Below, piece after piece: positions 44,885 to 56,274 of a DNA stretch of 64,000 nucleotides. Numbering within the stretch: the first letter of the stretch is position 1; the number at the start of each line of letters is the position of its first letter. The translations under genes were made by a program, and so were the position numbers. The stretch is from Sciurus carolinensis. Taxonomy: Eukaryota > Chordata > Mammalia > Rodentia > Sciuridae. The notes under the pieces were generated by a model. That model was not told the origin of the DNA. It made no database searches and saw only the letters and a program-made list of their open reading frames with translations. Location: assembly GCF_902686445.1 (NCBI RefSeq), contig NC_062223.1, positions 38,410,998-38,474,997 of the forward strand, in the 5' to 3' direction.

Positions 44885-45085
44885 TGGAACTATGACTCCA
44901 GAAAAAACAAGATTTAAATCCAGCTCAATTGCTTTGCCTCTTAGGAAATGTGTAACCATAGATTAAGATATTTAATTTCTAAGACTTAATTTTCTCATTA
45001 TTTAAATTGAGATAATACTGAAACCCAGGATTTCTGTGAAGATTATATAACATATGAATAGCTTAGTCTAACGAGAAATGCAATA
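44885..45085 (+). repeat. MIR SINE
   Basis: 'ggtggaactatgactccag', 'agatttaaatccagctcaattgctttgcctcttagg', 'tttaatttctaagacttaattttctcattatttaaattgag' and 'gatttctgtgaagattatataac' follow the MIR order. Confidence 0.75.
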
Positions 45086-45089
45086 CCCT

Positions 45090-46735
45090 TTAATTTCCCT
45101 TCTTTCCAATTTTAATTTAAAACAAACGAAAACTTGGAATGAAGACTTAAACTCTGCTGAATACAATTTCAGACCCAAAATTAGCCTGAATATTTATAAA
45201 ATTTATTTATTTAAAATGTTAAAGAATAACTGTAACACATAAGATTAGTATTTAAGATCACTTTTAACTTGAAAACTGAAAATGGATTTTAAGCTTAGAG
45301 TAACTTTTTAAGACTTTTACTTTTTTCTTTAATATTTAAAAAAGATCTAGAGTATGAAAGGATTTTATCTCTTTCCACCTATTAGAAAACAAAAATGTTA
45401 GAATGTTTCTAGGATGCCAAGGTCTAGTGTACCATTTCTGTATTTTATTTTAATGAGGGGAATTTTTAGATAGTCAATTCAGCAGGTAGATGAGCCTTTT
45501 CATTAGTATTTTTGAACAGAAAATATCAGTGTTCAGATAGAATACTCAGTATATATGCAGAGTTGGGTCTTACACTTTCATATATCTTTCATATCTGAAA
45601 AGAGAAACTAAAAATTGGTCCTCAGAAATGTCTAACTACATGGAAAGTTGCAGTATATGATATTTTCTTTGACAATCTCAAATGGACATATTGATTTCTA
45701 TTTACATGACATCTCTTCATTTACAGCATAGAATAAGTCTTTCTGCTGAACCAGCAAAAAAGACAACATGGTGGGTGTGCACTTTAATGCAGGTTTAAAC
45801 CATATTTAACCTCTCAGAAACACAGCAAGTCAGAAATGAATTTTAGTTTGCTTATGTTTTTCTGGCAACCCCATAATTATGTTTTCTTTAAAAATCATAT
45901 CTGCTGAGGATTGAAAGTACTTGGTGTAACTAAAATTAATGTGCAATTTATTTGTCAATTATTTGTCAGAACAGTTTTGTTACATTATTTCTCCTTGTCA
46001 TTGCCTAATATCTAAAGAGCAAAGTAACATAAGTAAAAATAAATGATCAAGTCCCCAGAAAAGTGTTGGAGTAACAAGAAATTAAATGCTGAAATCCCTG
46101 TTGATGTGTTTAGAGATTCCTAGGCTTCCGTGGAGATTCTGAGAAGCATGTGAGGTCATTGTACACGATCCTTCTGTAGAAGGTTTTGTAGAGATTCAGT
46201 ATTCATTCACAGGAAAGAAAAAAAAAAAGCATCTCTGAATTTTACTGCAGCCAACTCTAATCTGCCATGATTTGGAGCCCAGAATCCAGTAGACTGTATT
46301 ATGAGCATTTCAGTGTTTAGAAACCTCTCATAACAGCTAAAATAACAACTAGACTGAGATTTTACTCTGGTGAGACATGGCTGATACTCACGTGAACTGT
46401 TTCTAGATGATTTTGATTTATGGGGTTGATCAGAAGTAAACCAACACCTAATTCCTTCTCACTGGTGAAAATTAGCAATTAGTAGGCCAGTAGAAAAAGT
46501 CAATTTTATAAGATTCGTTTCTTAGAGATCTGATTTTAGATCATGCTTACCCTTTAGAAAATTAACCTATATTAAAATTATGCTTAATACAGAAAAAAAT
46601 ATACCTACATTTCAGAATTAGTTTCATCACATAGCACTAAAACCTCAAAAATATAGAATAATTTCAGAGCAAGGGCATTGTAGAATACAAGAAACCCTGC
46701 AGGATCTTTTAATTATCTTTGCTTTATTATTGTTA
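45090..46735. other. Unique AT-rich stretch
   Basis: Nothing recognised. Short A-run at 46219-46228. Confidence 0.4.
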
Positions 46736-46737
46736 TT

Positions 46738-46838
46738 TTTTTGTTTGTATGTTTGTTTGTTTGTTTTGTGGTGCTGGGGATTGAACTTAGGGCCTTGTGC
46801 ATGTGAGGTCAAGTACTCTACCCACTGAGCTATATCTT
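46738..46838 (-). repeat. ID SINE, antisense, with (TTTG)n tail
   Basis: 'gtggtgctggggattgaacttagggccttgtgcatgtgaggtcaagtactctacccactgagctatat' is a well-preserved complement-ID sequence. The (TTTG) run on its left is the antisense A-tail. Confidence 0.93.
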
Positions 46839-46839
46839 T

Positions 46840-47145
46840 TAAAGGTCCACTTTGCTTTATCTTTTAAAGAAGAAATACACTCTGGCTATATGTACTGAAG
46901 AATAATAAAAGGCATGAGGAGCCACAGACACATGCTTGAAATATGCAGCTGTGGAATGCAGCTTGTACAGCGCAGCACGTCCCCTCCCCCCTGCTCCTTT
47001 GCCTCTACTCTGGCATTATTATTACTAAGGATTATTGTCATTGGCACACCCAGTTGCTTATGCCAGATATTTCATAAATTTTCCTAGTACCTCCCTCACT
47101 ATGTATAGCCCAACAAGTCGTAGTTAGTTGATTATAGTCTTGAAT
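46840..47145. other. Unique stretch
   Basis: 46880-47060 is repeat-free with mixed composition and several TAAT, GGCATTATT and CATTGG words. No gene recognised. Confidence 0.35.
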
Positions 47146-47149
47146 ATCC

Positions 47150-47480
47150 TTAAGAAATTGTTCATTTCTCTTTTTCTCCCACCTTTTCACTCTGGCCTAA
47201 ACTATGAACATCTCTTTGAGTGTGTTCAGCAGAAACAGCTGGCACCTGCACTCTCTGCCAAAGGAATCAACTGGCTTTTACTAAATTGTCAATCACACAG
47301 CCCAGGTTATCCTCAAAATCTGATCATGTTAATCCAACTGACTGCCATACTCTGACACATGTGTCCTCACACATATACACATACAAATATGTACTCCTTT
47401 AAAAGATTCCTCTTAGAAATTCTCAAGTATGTTCAATGGCTTATTGTTGCACAAAAATCTGACCTCTGTGGATCTCTCCT
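47150..47480 (+). mobile_element. Possible L2 relic
   Basis: 'aaaatctgatcatgttaatcc' and 'ttcaatggcttattgttgcac' are reminiscent of the L2 ORF2 end ('aaatctgatcatgtcac ... caatggct'). The 75-codon frame here would then be a decayed L2 frame. Boundaries are uncertain. Confidence 0.4.
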
Positions 47481-47484
47481 ACGT

Positions 47485-47875
47485 CTAGACTCACCATATC
47501 AAAGCACGTATATCCATCTTTTAAACAACTGACCTCAAAATGTTAAAATTCCCAGCAAAATTCTGGGTGTTTACTCTATTGCCATGCATGCATTAGTTTA
47601 ACATGTACTGCATACCTACAAATAGAGTCACCTTTGCTGAAACTGCATGGTGTCCTAATAGATGCTAAGAACACAATTTACCAATGTGCATGAGAATACT
47701 ATTAACTGGATTTTAATGTAATAAAAATAACCTGGAATGCAGCTTCTGATTCATTAAATGTAGTATGGAGACTGAGATTCTACATTTCTCACAATGTTCC
47801 TGGTGATTAATGCTGTAGGCCCACAGAACTAAGACATTAGAATTTCTTCTTTGCATGTGTATTGATAGAGTCATT
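47485..47875. other. Unique stretch
   Basis: Nothing recognised. Confidence 0.4.
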
Positions 47876-47877
47876 AA

Positions 47878-48112
47878 GAGTCTGAAATTGGGGGACAGGA
47901 ATTTGAGGATTCAAAATATTACTTTTTGGCAGAATTTGGGAAGTTACTTAAATTCTCTCAGTTTTAGCTTTCACGGATGTTAAATGATGGTGCCTATCTC
48001 ATAAAAGTTTTGTGAAAATTGAAAGAATACATATGCCCAATGATTCCTGTAGGCTTTAAAGTTATTCATAAATGTGACCTGAGCATAGTAAGCCTTCAGT
48101 ATTATTATGCTA
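47878..48112 (+). repeat. MIR SINE
   Basis: 'aattgggggacaggaatttgaggattcaaaatattac', 'gggaagttacttaaattctctcagttttagc' and 'cctatctcataaaagttttgtgaaaattgaaagaatac' lead to 'catagtaagccttcagtatt', covering MIR from head to tail. Confidence 0.85.
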
Positions 48113-48114
48113 AC

Positions 48115-49740
48115 ACTGGCTTATGATATAAAACAAAACAAAAAATAGTAGAGATCACCACTCACAATGATGTTACCATAGAGAAAGAACATACATAGCT
48201 ATGCAAAAGTCTATGACACCACACTCATGTGAAATATTATATTACCAATGATACAAAAAATAATTACTTATAAAATCAATAAAATTAATATATTTATACC
48301 TCACATTAGTGAAGACTGAATTACTGAAGTTTTCTCAGCGACATATTACTTTTCAAAGTTTATTAAGAGAAGACAATTTGAAATAAAATTATAAATTCTG
48401 AAATTATATTTCTTTCCAAAAGACTGAAAATATTTATTTCATCTTCTTACAAAATTAACATTTTGTAATTTAATAAAGGAGCTAAAAAATGAATGTGACT
48501 ATTACATACAACTATAATGCATCAATAAATGCAATAAAAGGAGCTAATATTTAGATCTTAGCCAGCTGAAAGAAATAGTTTTAGTTTTTCAATATACTTA
48601 GATTTTGCTGAAGTAGTTATGTATACATAAATCCAAACTGTTCTTAGATTTCAAATTATATTTTTTTGGGGGAAAATAAGTTTTTGCCTGAATATTGTTA
48701 GAACTAGACTTGTTAGTCCAGTGGGAGAAAATAACTGACAAATAGATTAAAATGCAAATTCACTTTGTTTCCTAAAATTACTACTTCTGGTTGAAATTTT
48801 GTACTTGAGTCTTTATGATATGAACTCATTTGCATTGTCCTACAAATTGACAGTGAAATTTGAGGGGAAAGAAGGGCATGCTTTTATCCAAATCTGTGAT
48901 GAGTTGGAGGGAAAATGACATGAGACATTTTAATTGTCCTTTTTTGTTTTAAGTTAGGAGACCTATGCTTTAATATTAAGATCATTGAAAACAATAATGT
49001 TTTTCATTAGTGTGTCCATTCAATATGCAATGAAATCCATCTTAATAGTAAAAGTCAGTGCTAAGTTCACAAAACATACAGCTGGTATATGAAATATACA
49101 TATATTTTAAATTGTGATGAATATTATTAAATTATAAGGTCTGCAGTAATTTCTTTTAACTTTCCATGAAATGGTTTAATAGTTTATGCAAAGAAGATGC
49201 AATAAACCTGACTTGAAGTTCAACTTCTTCTTAGTTTAAAAAAAAAGAAAAACAAAAAGCAGTGTATCTAAGGCAGATCTGATGGTCTTTGCTTCTTACA
49301 ATTCATTTGTTTAATTTCTGTGCAACTTAGTTTTGGGAGAATGTGGGGAACCATCGAAGATGGTGAGATGCTTCCTGACCAGTTCTGCTCTTGGTCATGA
49401 CTTGCCTTTGTAAATTGAGCTATAGAAAGACAGTTGAAAGCAAACAAAGAAGCATTGGTGAGAAATGTGGGGTAAGGGAGGTCAGCAGGTGTTGTCTTGT
49501 GCATTGGGAGGTGTGTTGTGGGGGAATGTAAAAAATTATTTTGTGTCAAGGGAGAAGAAAATAAATTACATATATCAGCATGCTTACAAGAAATAGCTAT
49601 TTCTAATCAGGTTTTCTCTCTTGTTTAAAAGGTTGCTTCTTTTTTTATAGCTTTAATGTATTTAGTACAGGAGAAATCTGTTCATATGAAAGATGATGAA
49701 TGCAAGGTAGGGTTTTAAGGTCATATCACTTTTCTTCATG
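48115..49740. other. Unique stretch
   Basis: No gene recognised. The 93-codon antisense frame at 49268-49549 shows no domain. 49230-49560 is purine-rich. Confidence 0.4.
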
Positions 49741-49744
49741 ATTA

Positions 49745-49905
49745 AACAGTGATTTTTACCCCCAGGGGACACTTGGCAGTATCTTAGAGACAGTTTTTCT
49801 GTGCTGGTGGGAGGGCGTTACTGGCATGTAGTTGGTAGAGGTCAGGGATGCTTCCAGACAGCCTGCAATGTTCAAGACATCATCTCACAGAAAGGAAGCC
49901 TGCCA
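49745..49905 (+). mobile_element. MER5A-like hAT-Charlie MITE relic
   Basis: 'gatttttacccccaggggacacttggcagtatcttagagac', 'gttactggcatgtagttggtagaggtcagggatgcttcc' and 'cctgcaatgttcaagac' track MER5A in sense. The terminal inverted repeats are degraded. Same family as 2458-2628. Confidence 0.8.
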
Positions 49906-50290
49906 CTCACTCTGTAATCAGCACCAAGATCAGAAATGCAGCTTTAGGGTTAGGAAGTACTAACTGCTTGGTTTTTTTGGTTTTTTTTTGTTGTTGTTGT
50001 TGTTTATTATTTTTAACAGAAATAAGTATAAGTTTACTAACTGTGGTTATTCCATCCAGCTTTCATCTTTTTCATTCCTTACATAATTGGGAAGTTAGCT
50101 AAGTTTTTCCCCCCCCCTGTATCTAATTGTCTTTTAAAATGTCCATATGCTTATTACAAATAGGCCAAACAAAGACAGAGAATAGGTTGACTTTTCTTAG
50201 GAACTGTTTCAAATAAGCCCTTTTATTTGCTATTTTGTAGGAAAAATGGATGCCTCATCGGCTCTCTAGGGGGAGAATGCCTGAGTGTTA
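49906..50290. other. Unique stretch with (TTG)n tract
   Basis: T-rich and TTG-repeat tract at about 49970-50010 and a C-run at 50109-50117. The 84-codon frame at 49848-50102 runs through both the MER5A relic and this tract, so it is not a gene. Confidence 0.45.
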
Positions 50291-50292
50291 AT

Positions 50293-50430
50293 CATGATTC
50301 TGGACATCTCATCTGTGGAACGGGCCAATACTTGAAATGACTTCACAGGGTTTCTTGCAAGGATTAATTGAAATAAATCAGGCAAAACACTTAGAATAGA
50401 ACCTGGCATGGGGTGAGTGCTGGATAAGTG
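50293..50430 (+). repeat. MIR SINE, 3' half
   Basis: 'catctcatctgtggaacggg', 'cagggtttcttgcaaggattaattgaaat' and 'acacttagaatagaacctggcatggggtgagtgct' follow the second half of MIR. Confidence 0.75.
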
Positions 50431-52320
50431 TGAGAATTTCTAGGAAGAAAGGAACCCTGATCATGGGTTCTGTTTATCCTCAAATTCCTCAACATCTGTG
50501 CTACTATACAGATACTTACACAGTAAATTGAGTTCTTTTTAACCTCTCTTAGGAGAGGCCAATTGGATATCATAGAGTAATAGTGAATTTTGTGACTATA
50601 AATACATCCAACAAATCTGCTATATTAGCTGAAATTTGACATTGCTGTCATATTGAAAATTCTCTGCCAAGTACAATAATAAAAATTAGAATATGTTCAA
50701 TGTAATTTTTCTTACTGGACTAACTTTTGTTGGTCCCATTATAGAATGTATTTAATCTTCCTTCCTCCTGGTAACCTTTTTACATATTTTGTTGAGAGTG
50801 ATTTTGTACTTTATATCTAGGTTTCATATTGCTTGAATATATTAAAATAGCTGCCATTACTATTTGGTACAAAGATAACCTTTTTTTTTTTTTAACAAAT
50901 GGCATGGTACTGAGTGCTAGGGATACAGAGTGAAATGAGATAAGATCAGCCTCATAGCATACACAGCTTAGTTGGAAGACAGACAAATACAGCGGAATAT
51001 CAGTATAGTGTATTAAGCAGTGTGCTAGACAAGTAAACTGAATGTTGCTGTTAAAACATATACTTTGTGAACTATGTTAAATTAAATATATAAAAGAGGC
51101 AACAAATTTAAGCATCAAATGTTATAGATGTAAAAGATAATCCTTTTGTTTCTTTTTAATTATATATAAATTCCTGTAATGATGGCCAGAGATAGTAAGT
51201 TTGATTTACTTAAGTATCTACATTTTCCATTTAACTTTACCTATTATAAGTTTCAAAGACCTAAGTGAAAAGTTACCAGTTGCAGAAATCTGTATAACAT
51301 GGTTCTCCACCAGAAGTTTTTTTTTAAGCTATTCAACTTTTATATAAGAAAATATAAACACCTTATGAAAGAAGAGTGAAACTCTAGGTTTCCTCTTACA
51401 TAGACACCATCCTGAGGTTTTGGTTTTATTTTGGTGTACCTCCCCTTCAGGGTTATAAACACGTTGAAGAGACAGAGAATATTCACATAATAAAGTAAAT
51501 ACAAATAATTCAACATGGAAGTTGGTAGAGAAAACTGGGCATAATATAACCTAAGTAGAAGTCATATAGTGTAACATAACAAGTATTTCTCAATAATAGA
51601 AGAGAGATAAGACCACAGACTGTATAATGTATGATGCATGTGATAGAAATAGAATAGCTGGGCTGCAATATTTGTTTCATTCTATAACTTAAAATGAATC
51701 AATTTTTTAAAAAACATCCAGTGAATTCTCGTGGGAAGCAAGGTATTCTTCCCCATTGGAGGTGTTCATGCATGAGGTTGAGCATATTTGGTGGGATACC
51801 TACGTTATCTCGGGAGTTATGAAATACTATTCTTTCCAACATAGTGGAATTCTGACTTTAAAATGGGAAACTGAATTAATTTGTACCTGACTAATGTTAC
51901 TAATGAATCTAAGGAGTGAATTGAATGTTGAACACTATTCTCAGCTGCATTCAACTACAGAGAAATAAAATTACACCACTGGTGACCCATGGGTCTGTCA
52001 CAGAAATGAGATGTCTATCTCATGTGGCTATTACAGTCAGCAAAAAATTTAAATAATGACAATTAAAGGGTGGCTGGTTTCCCTAACTAATGAAAGTTCA
52101 ATATCTTCTAATTATATCGGTGGCACAGTATGGTTGCAAAACATGACTTAGTAGCTCTCATGCACTAGGGTAATGAGTCTTTCATTTTGGCTCTCTGTGT
52201 TGTACGCCTTTAAATCTCTGGGGTATATATGAAATATGCCATTGTCAAAGGACCAGGAACTCGATGTGTTTGACATGGTAGAGGAAAGTGACTGCTTAGG
52301 GAACAAAAGTATTTTAAAAA
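50431..52320. other. Mostly unique stretch with an L2-like fragment
   Basis: 50900-51035 ('ggtactgagtgctagggatacagag', 'cagcttagttggaagacagacaaatac') resembles the antisense L2/MIR-type 3' end. The remainder is AT-rich without a recognised gene. Confidence 0.4.
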
Positions 52321-52324
52321 TTCA

Positions 52325-52480
52325 ATTTATTTCAGCAAGTGTTTATTACCATTGCCTCTGCACAATTCTCTGTGCTAGATACTAGAAATAATACAAAGAT
52401 CAATAAGGTATGAAACTTGCCTGCAAGGTGCACACTGTTTAGTGGGAGAGTAAAATGTTTAAAATATCCGTTACAAAGTG
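52325..52480 (-). mobile_element. L2-like 3'-end fragment, antisense
   Basis: 'agcaagtgtttattaccattgcc', 'ttctctgtgctagatactagaaataatacaaagatcaataagg' and 'gcacactgtttagtgggagag' match the antisense end of L2. Confidence 0.6.
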
Positions 52481-52728
52481 GGAAAAGAGTGTTAAAGAAA
52501 CCATGTGCAAAAGGCTGAGGATGCACTTAAAATCGTCAGATGTGCTGGTGATTAGCCATGGCAGTGCAGAAGAACAGGGACAGCAATCTATGAAGAGCGA
52601 GTTTTCTTTCTGCTGGGATATGGAATTCCTCAGATGAAGTCTTATGGACACTGGAGAATGCGCATTATAGACACAGTCAATGGAGTGAAAAATGTAGTTA
52701 TGGTATGATGGGGGTGTTGGATAGTGCT
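52481..52728. other. Unique stretch
   Basis: Overlapping 60-70-codon frames on both strands, none with a domain. Confidence 0.35.
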
Positions 52729-52729
52729 G

Positions 52730-53055
52730 TACTATGAATGTTGGTGTGTCCCTCCCAAATTCTGCTATGTGGTGGTAAAAAGAGGTGGTCTTTGGGAGAT
52801 GAGCAGGTCATAAGGACTCTTTCTCATGAATGGGATTATCAATGAGACCTGAGGTTTTAAACTGTGCCCTTCCCCATGTGAGGACGTAATAAGAAAGCCT
52901 TCTGTCTATGAGAGGCAAAGTCGGACCTCACAGGCATCTAATCTGGTGGTACCTGATCTTGAACTTCTCATTCACCACAATTGTGAACTATAAATTCTGT
53001 TGTTTATAAATTACCCAATATGAAGTATTTCATTATATTAGTCCAGATGGATACA
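52730..53055 (+). mobile_element. Old LTR-type interspersed repeat
   Basis: 'tgtgtccctcccaaattctgc', 'gaggtggtctttgggagatgagcaggtcataagg', 'tcatgaatgggattatc', 'ccatgtgaggacgtaataag' and 'ctgatcttgaacttctc' precede 'aattctgttgtttataaattaccc'. This is a full-order copy of a common ancient mammalian LTR-type repeat. The family is clear and the subfamily is not assigned. Relatives are at 18065, 25452, 59690 and 61095. Confidence 0.7.
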
Positions 53056-53059
53056 ATGG

Positions 53060-53800
53060 ATGACTATGGTGACAAAGATTTGGAGGTGGAACTGTAAGAA
53101 TGGGTGGGACAGCAGCCAGAGGGGGTTAAAATCTATCAGATATTTTAGTTATTATTTCTCAATCATCCTTCCCTTCCTCAAGGAGAGAGGGGAGTCTACT
53201 TCCCAGTAGATTGAAATTTTATTTCACTTCTGCTTCTGGAGTATTAACCCACTATTCTGATAAATTTTTTTTAAAGTGTGCACCTTTGAAATGCATGCCA
53301 TTCTGCAATATTGATCTCTGCACCTACCACTCCCATCTAGCTATGCCCACCTTTTTTCTGTAACTTAATCTCCATGGTTTATAAAGAGCTTCAGCACCTG
53401 CTCTTGATAGGCTACTGAAGCATGCATAATTTTTTTATCGATTTCAAGTTATAAGGTTAATCCTCCCAACATTTGGGCCTTTCAGTTTCTGATATCCTGA
53501 TGCTCAAGAACCATTTTCTCTCCACTGTATTCACATAAGTCATGTGAATACTTGTCACTTATTATCTTAAACTTGTCACTTACTATAAATTCTCCTCCTC
53601 CAAACATATTCTAAACTTGCCCAAAGGTTCCATTTTCCTAACTTGACTATGTCCAGTCCAATACTTCTTTACCTCATTTCTACATCTGTTCTTCTCACTT
53701 CTACCTTTTAACACTTCAGTTCTCCAGTTTCTTCATTTCTTGTTCTGTTATATCACTTGGCTCACTGTTAATAAAACATGCTTGACAGTTCTCAGAATAC
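53060..53800. other. Mostly unique, pyrimidine-rich stretch
   Basis: 53590-53770 is faintly L2-like. No gene recognised. Confidence 0.35.
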
Positions 53801-53803
53801 TAC

Positions 53804-54338
53804 GAGGTGCAGTCACGTCAATGTTTATAGCAACTCAATTCACAATAGCTAGATTGTGGAATCAACCTAGATGTCCTTCAACGGATGAATGAATAAAGAA
53901 ACTGCGGTATATATACACAATGGAATATTACTCAACCATAAAGAAGAATAAAATTATGGCATTTACAGGTAACTAGATGGAGCTGGAGAAAGTCATGCTA
54001 AGTGAGATTAGCCAATCCCAAAAAACCAAAGGCCAAATGTTTTCTTTCATAAGTGGATGCTGATACATAACAGGGGTTGGGGAGTAAGAGAAGAATGGAG
54101 GAACTCTGGATTGTGTAGAGGGAAATGAGGGGAAGGGAGGGGGCAGAGGGAAGGAAAGATGGTGGAATGAGACAAACATCATTACCCTATGTACATGTAT
54201 GATTGCACAAATGATGTGACTCTACATTAGGTACAACCAGAGAAATGAAAAATTGTATTGCATTTCTGTACAATGAATCAAAATGAATTCTGCTGTCATG
54301 ACTAACTAAATAGAACAAACAATAAAAACTCAGACCTG
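53804..54338 (+). mobile_element. L1 3' fragment (ORF2 end and 3' UTR)
   Basis: 'gtttatagcaactcaattcacaatagctagattgtgg', 'tagatgtccttcaacggatgaatg' and 'atatatacacaatggaatattactc' are the ORF2 C-terminus. The 3' UTR 'ggggttggggagtaagag', 'accctatgtacatgtatgattgc' ends at 'caataaaaactc'. The 3' UTR is related to, but clearly older than, that of the 5812 L1. The TA run here has only four units. Confidence 0.92.
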
Positions 54339-54339
54339 G

Positions 54340-55034
54340 CAATTCTCTAGTCATCTATTTCTACAGAGACAATGATAGTCCCAATAAGTGAATTAAAGCA
54401 ATAGCATATATGAATGGTTTAGTTTTTTCTCGCTGCCAAAGAATTGCCCAGCATAATATCCACCATAACTTGGAGAAAGGAGAGATTTTCACAGGCTCCA
54501 TGTGAAAAGTCTTCCAGGGACTGTACTATAAGCTGGTGAAGTGAACACACTTTGAAACTGCGACTGTAGGTTAGGACCATTACATTTTAATAGAGTTGCT
54601 TGGAAGAATAAGATAACTGAAATTTGTAAGAGTCACATTGGGGCTTGAAAATTCATATACATATTTCATTTTTTACATAGAAATAAAAATTTGCAAATAA
54701 TACACCATAGAACTGAGAGTAATTTAGTTTTGACCACGTTTTATTACATTTCTAGCTATTATATTCTTAATAAACCTTCACATTGTAGATTATACTTTGT
54801 AATTATCATTCAAATCTATGTATTTCTATCTCCACAACAATGATTCTTGATCAAATTCTCATTATAAAGAGACTCTACTGGGCTCCTGATATCCCTGCTT
54901 CCACCTTTTCTCTCTTCCTTTTCATGTGGACAATATAACAAAAGGTTTGTTTTGTAAATGTCAGTCTTTCTATATTATTCTTTGAATATTTCTATGCCTA
55001 ATCATTCCTTTTCATGTGGACCTGTCTTCCTACT
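54340..55034. other. Mostly unique stretch
   Basis: A 17-base direct repeat, 'ttccttttcatgtggac', occurs at 54915-54931 and 55005-55021, 90 bases apart. No gene recognised. Confidence 0.5.
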
Positions 55035-55176
55035 ATAGCCTGGATCTTGCATGTTCCTTGAAAGCACCACTAGGAAGTGTCCAGTCTTTAAGTGACAGGG
55101 CTCAGCGGGAAGTCTTTAGGTAATTGGGGTGTGCCTTTGATGAGAATTGCTGGACCCTGAACTGCTCCTCATTCTT
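55035..55176 (+). mobile_element. LTR, left part (split by L1)
   Basis: 'gggctcagcgggaagtctttaggtaattggggtgtgcctttgatgagaattgctggaccc' is the central part of a MaLR/ERVL-like LTR. It stops at the 14-base target-site duplication and resumes at 56073. Confidence 0.7.
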
Positions 55177-55193
55177 TTTTTTTTTTTTTTTTT
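55177..55193 (-). repeat. Terminal poly(A) tail of the transducing L1 (T-run)
   Basis: Pure T-run immediately after the left target-site duplication. Confidence 0.85.
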
Positions 55194-55676
55194 GTGAGGT
55201 AACAGTATGGTTTAATGCAAACAGAGCAGGTTTGGGGGCAGTTGGGGGCAAGTTGAATGCAAATACTTGAAGTTCCATAATTTATTAGCTGTGCTTACTT
55301 GTTCAGGTTTCTTAAACTCTCTGGGTCTCAGTTTTCTTAATATGAAATATAGTAGTTGTGAGGACTAACAGGTAAAATATATTCCTATTTTTGGCACCAT
55401 GCCTGACCCATAAAATTAGACACTGTTTTTTTTTTTTTTCTCATCCTGTCTTCCAGTTGTGATGTTAAGACCCTGTTATTGAAGCAGGGGGAGGTTGAGG
55501 AAAGTAAAATGTACTCTCTTGTGGCTAAGGGAGCATGCTTATAGTCAACCTTTTATTTAGTTTCAATTTCCATATTCCTTAGGGGCCGCATCCAGTCCTG
55601 ACCCAACGCATCCGACCTCATATACCAACAGGTGCTGTTCTCCTGCTCACTAAACGTGTTATTTGCTTGTAGTGCC
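55194..55676 (-). other. Candidate transduced flank containing an inverted MIR
   Basis: Not L1. On the plus strand, 55205-55425 resembles a MIR ('gtttaatgcaaacagagcagg', 'ttcttaaactctctgggtctcagttttcttaatatg', 'ttgtgaggactaacaggtaaaatata', 'ggcaccatgcctgaccc'). 55425-55439 is a T-run. The rest (55440-55676) is unrecognised single-copy-looking sequence. It should exist elsewhere in the genome directly downstream of the source L1. Confidence 0.6.
55211..55216 (-). promoter_or_regulatory. ATTAAA polyadenylation signal for the transduced tail
   Basis: On the minus strand ATTAAA lies about 18 bases before the terminal A-run, the normal spacing for a used signal. ATTAAA is the commonest variant of AATAAA. 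Confidence 0.6.
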
Positions 55677-55848
55677 TTTTTTTTTTTTTTTTTTTCTGGC
55701 TTCAAATTTTCTTTTTTTTTTATTTTATTTTATTATAAACAAATGGGATACATTTTGTTTCTCTGTTTGTACATGGAGTCAAGGCATACCATTTGTGTAA
55801 TCATAAATTTACATAGGGTAATGCTGTTTGATTTATTCTGTTATTTTT

Positions 55849-55953
55849 CCCCTTCCCCCCACCCCTCCCACCCCTCTTTTCCCTCTATACAGTCCTTCCT
55901 TCCTCCATTCTTGCCCCCCTCCCTAACCCTAACACTAACCCCTCCCACCCCCC
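55849..55953 (-). repeat. G-rich L1 3' UTR segment (C-rich on plus strand)
   Basis: Counterpart of 8723-8842, with CCCTAA-like words at 55921-55940. It differs from the first copy mainly by short G-run length changes and loss of about a dozen bases in the TTAGGG-like part. Confidence 0.85.
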
Positions 55954-56072
55954 ATTATGTGTCATCATCCACTTATTAGCGATATCATTCGTCCTTTGGT
56001 TTTTTTGAGATTGGCTTATCTCACTTAGCATGATATTCTCCAATTTCATCCATTTGCCTGCAAATGCTATAA

Positions 56073-56269
56073 TGCTCCTCATTCTTGAAGAGGTCAGGTT
56101 TTGCTCCACCACACACAACCACCATGTGCTGACTCACGGCAGGCCCAAAAGTAAGTGGTCCACGAGTCAACAACTGGACCTCCCAAATGTGTGAACCAAA
56201 ATACACCTTTCCCTTTATAATTTGAGTACCCTGGGTATTTGTTATATTGACAGAAAACCTACTAACACA
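56073..56269 (+). mobile_element. LTR, right part (split by L1)
   Basis: 'ccatgtgctgactcacggcaggcccaaaagtaagtgg', 'gaaccaaaatacacctttccctttataatttgag' and 'gggtatttgttatattgacagaaaacctactaacaca' complete the LTR begun at 55035, including the polyadenylation-region phrase and a CA end. Confidence 0.75.
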
Positions 56270-56274
56270 CTTCT

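Larger units (their letters stand above)
55163..56086 (-). mobile_element. Young L1 with candidate 3'-transduced sequence, antisense
   Basis: Flanked by a perfect 14-base duplication, 'tgctcctcattctt', at 55163-55176 and 56073-56086. On the minus strand the insert reads: L1 ORF2 end and 3' UTR (56070 to about 55735), the L1 tail (55735-55711), a short 'gaaaatttgaagccag' segment, an A-run (55695-55677), about 480 bases of non-L1 sequence, then a terminal A-run (55193-55177). The terminal A-run is preceded by ATTAAA at 55216-55211. This is the expected structure of an L1 transcript that read past its own signal. The element is 5'-truncated and non-coding. Confidence 0.75.

Noticed and set aside
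55632..55979. 115-codon frame starting at 55632 and the antisense 77-codon frame at 55885
   Set aside because: Both run through the antisense L1 3' UTR and T-runs, which is non-coding.
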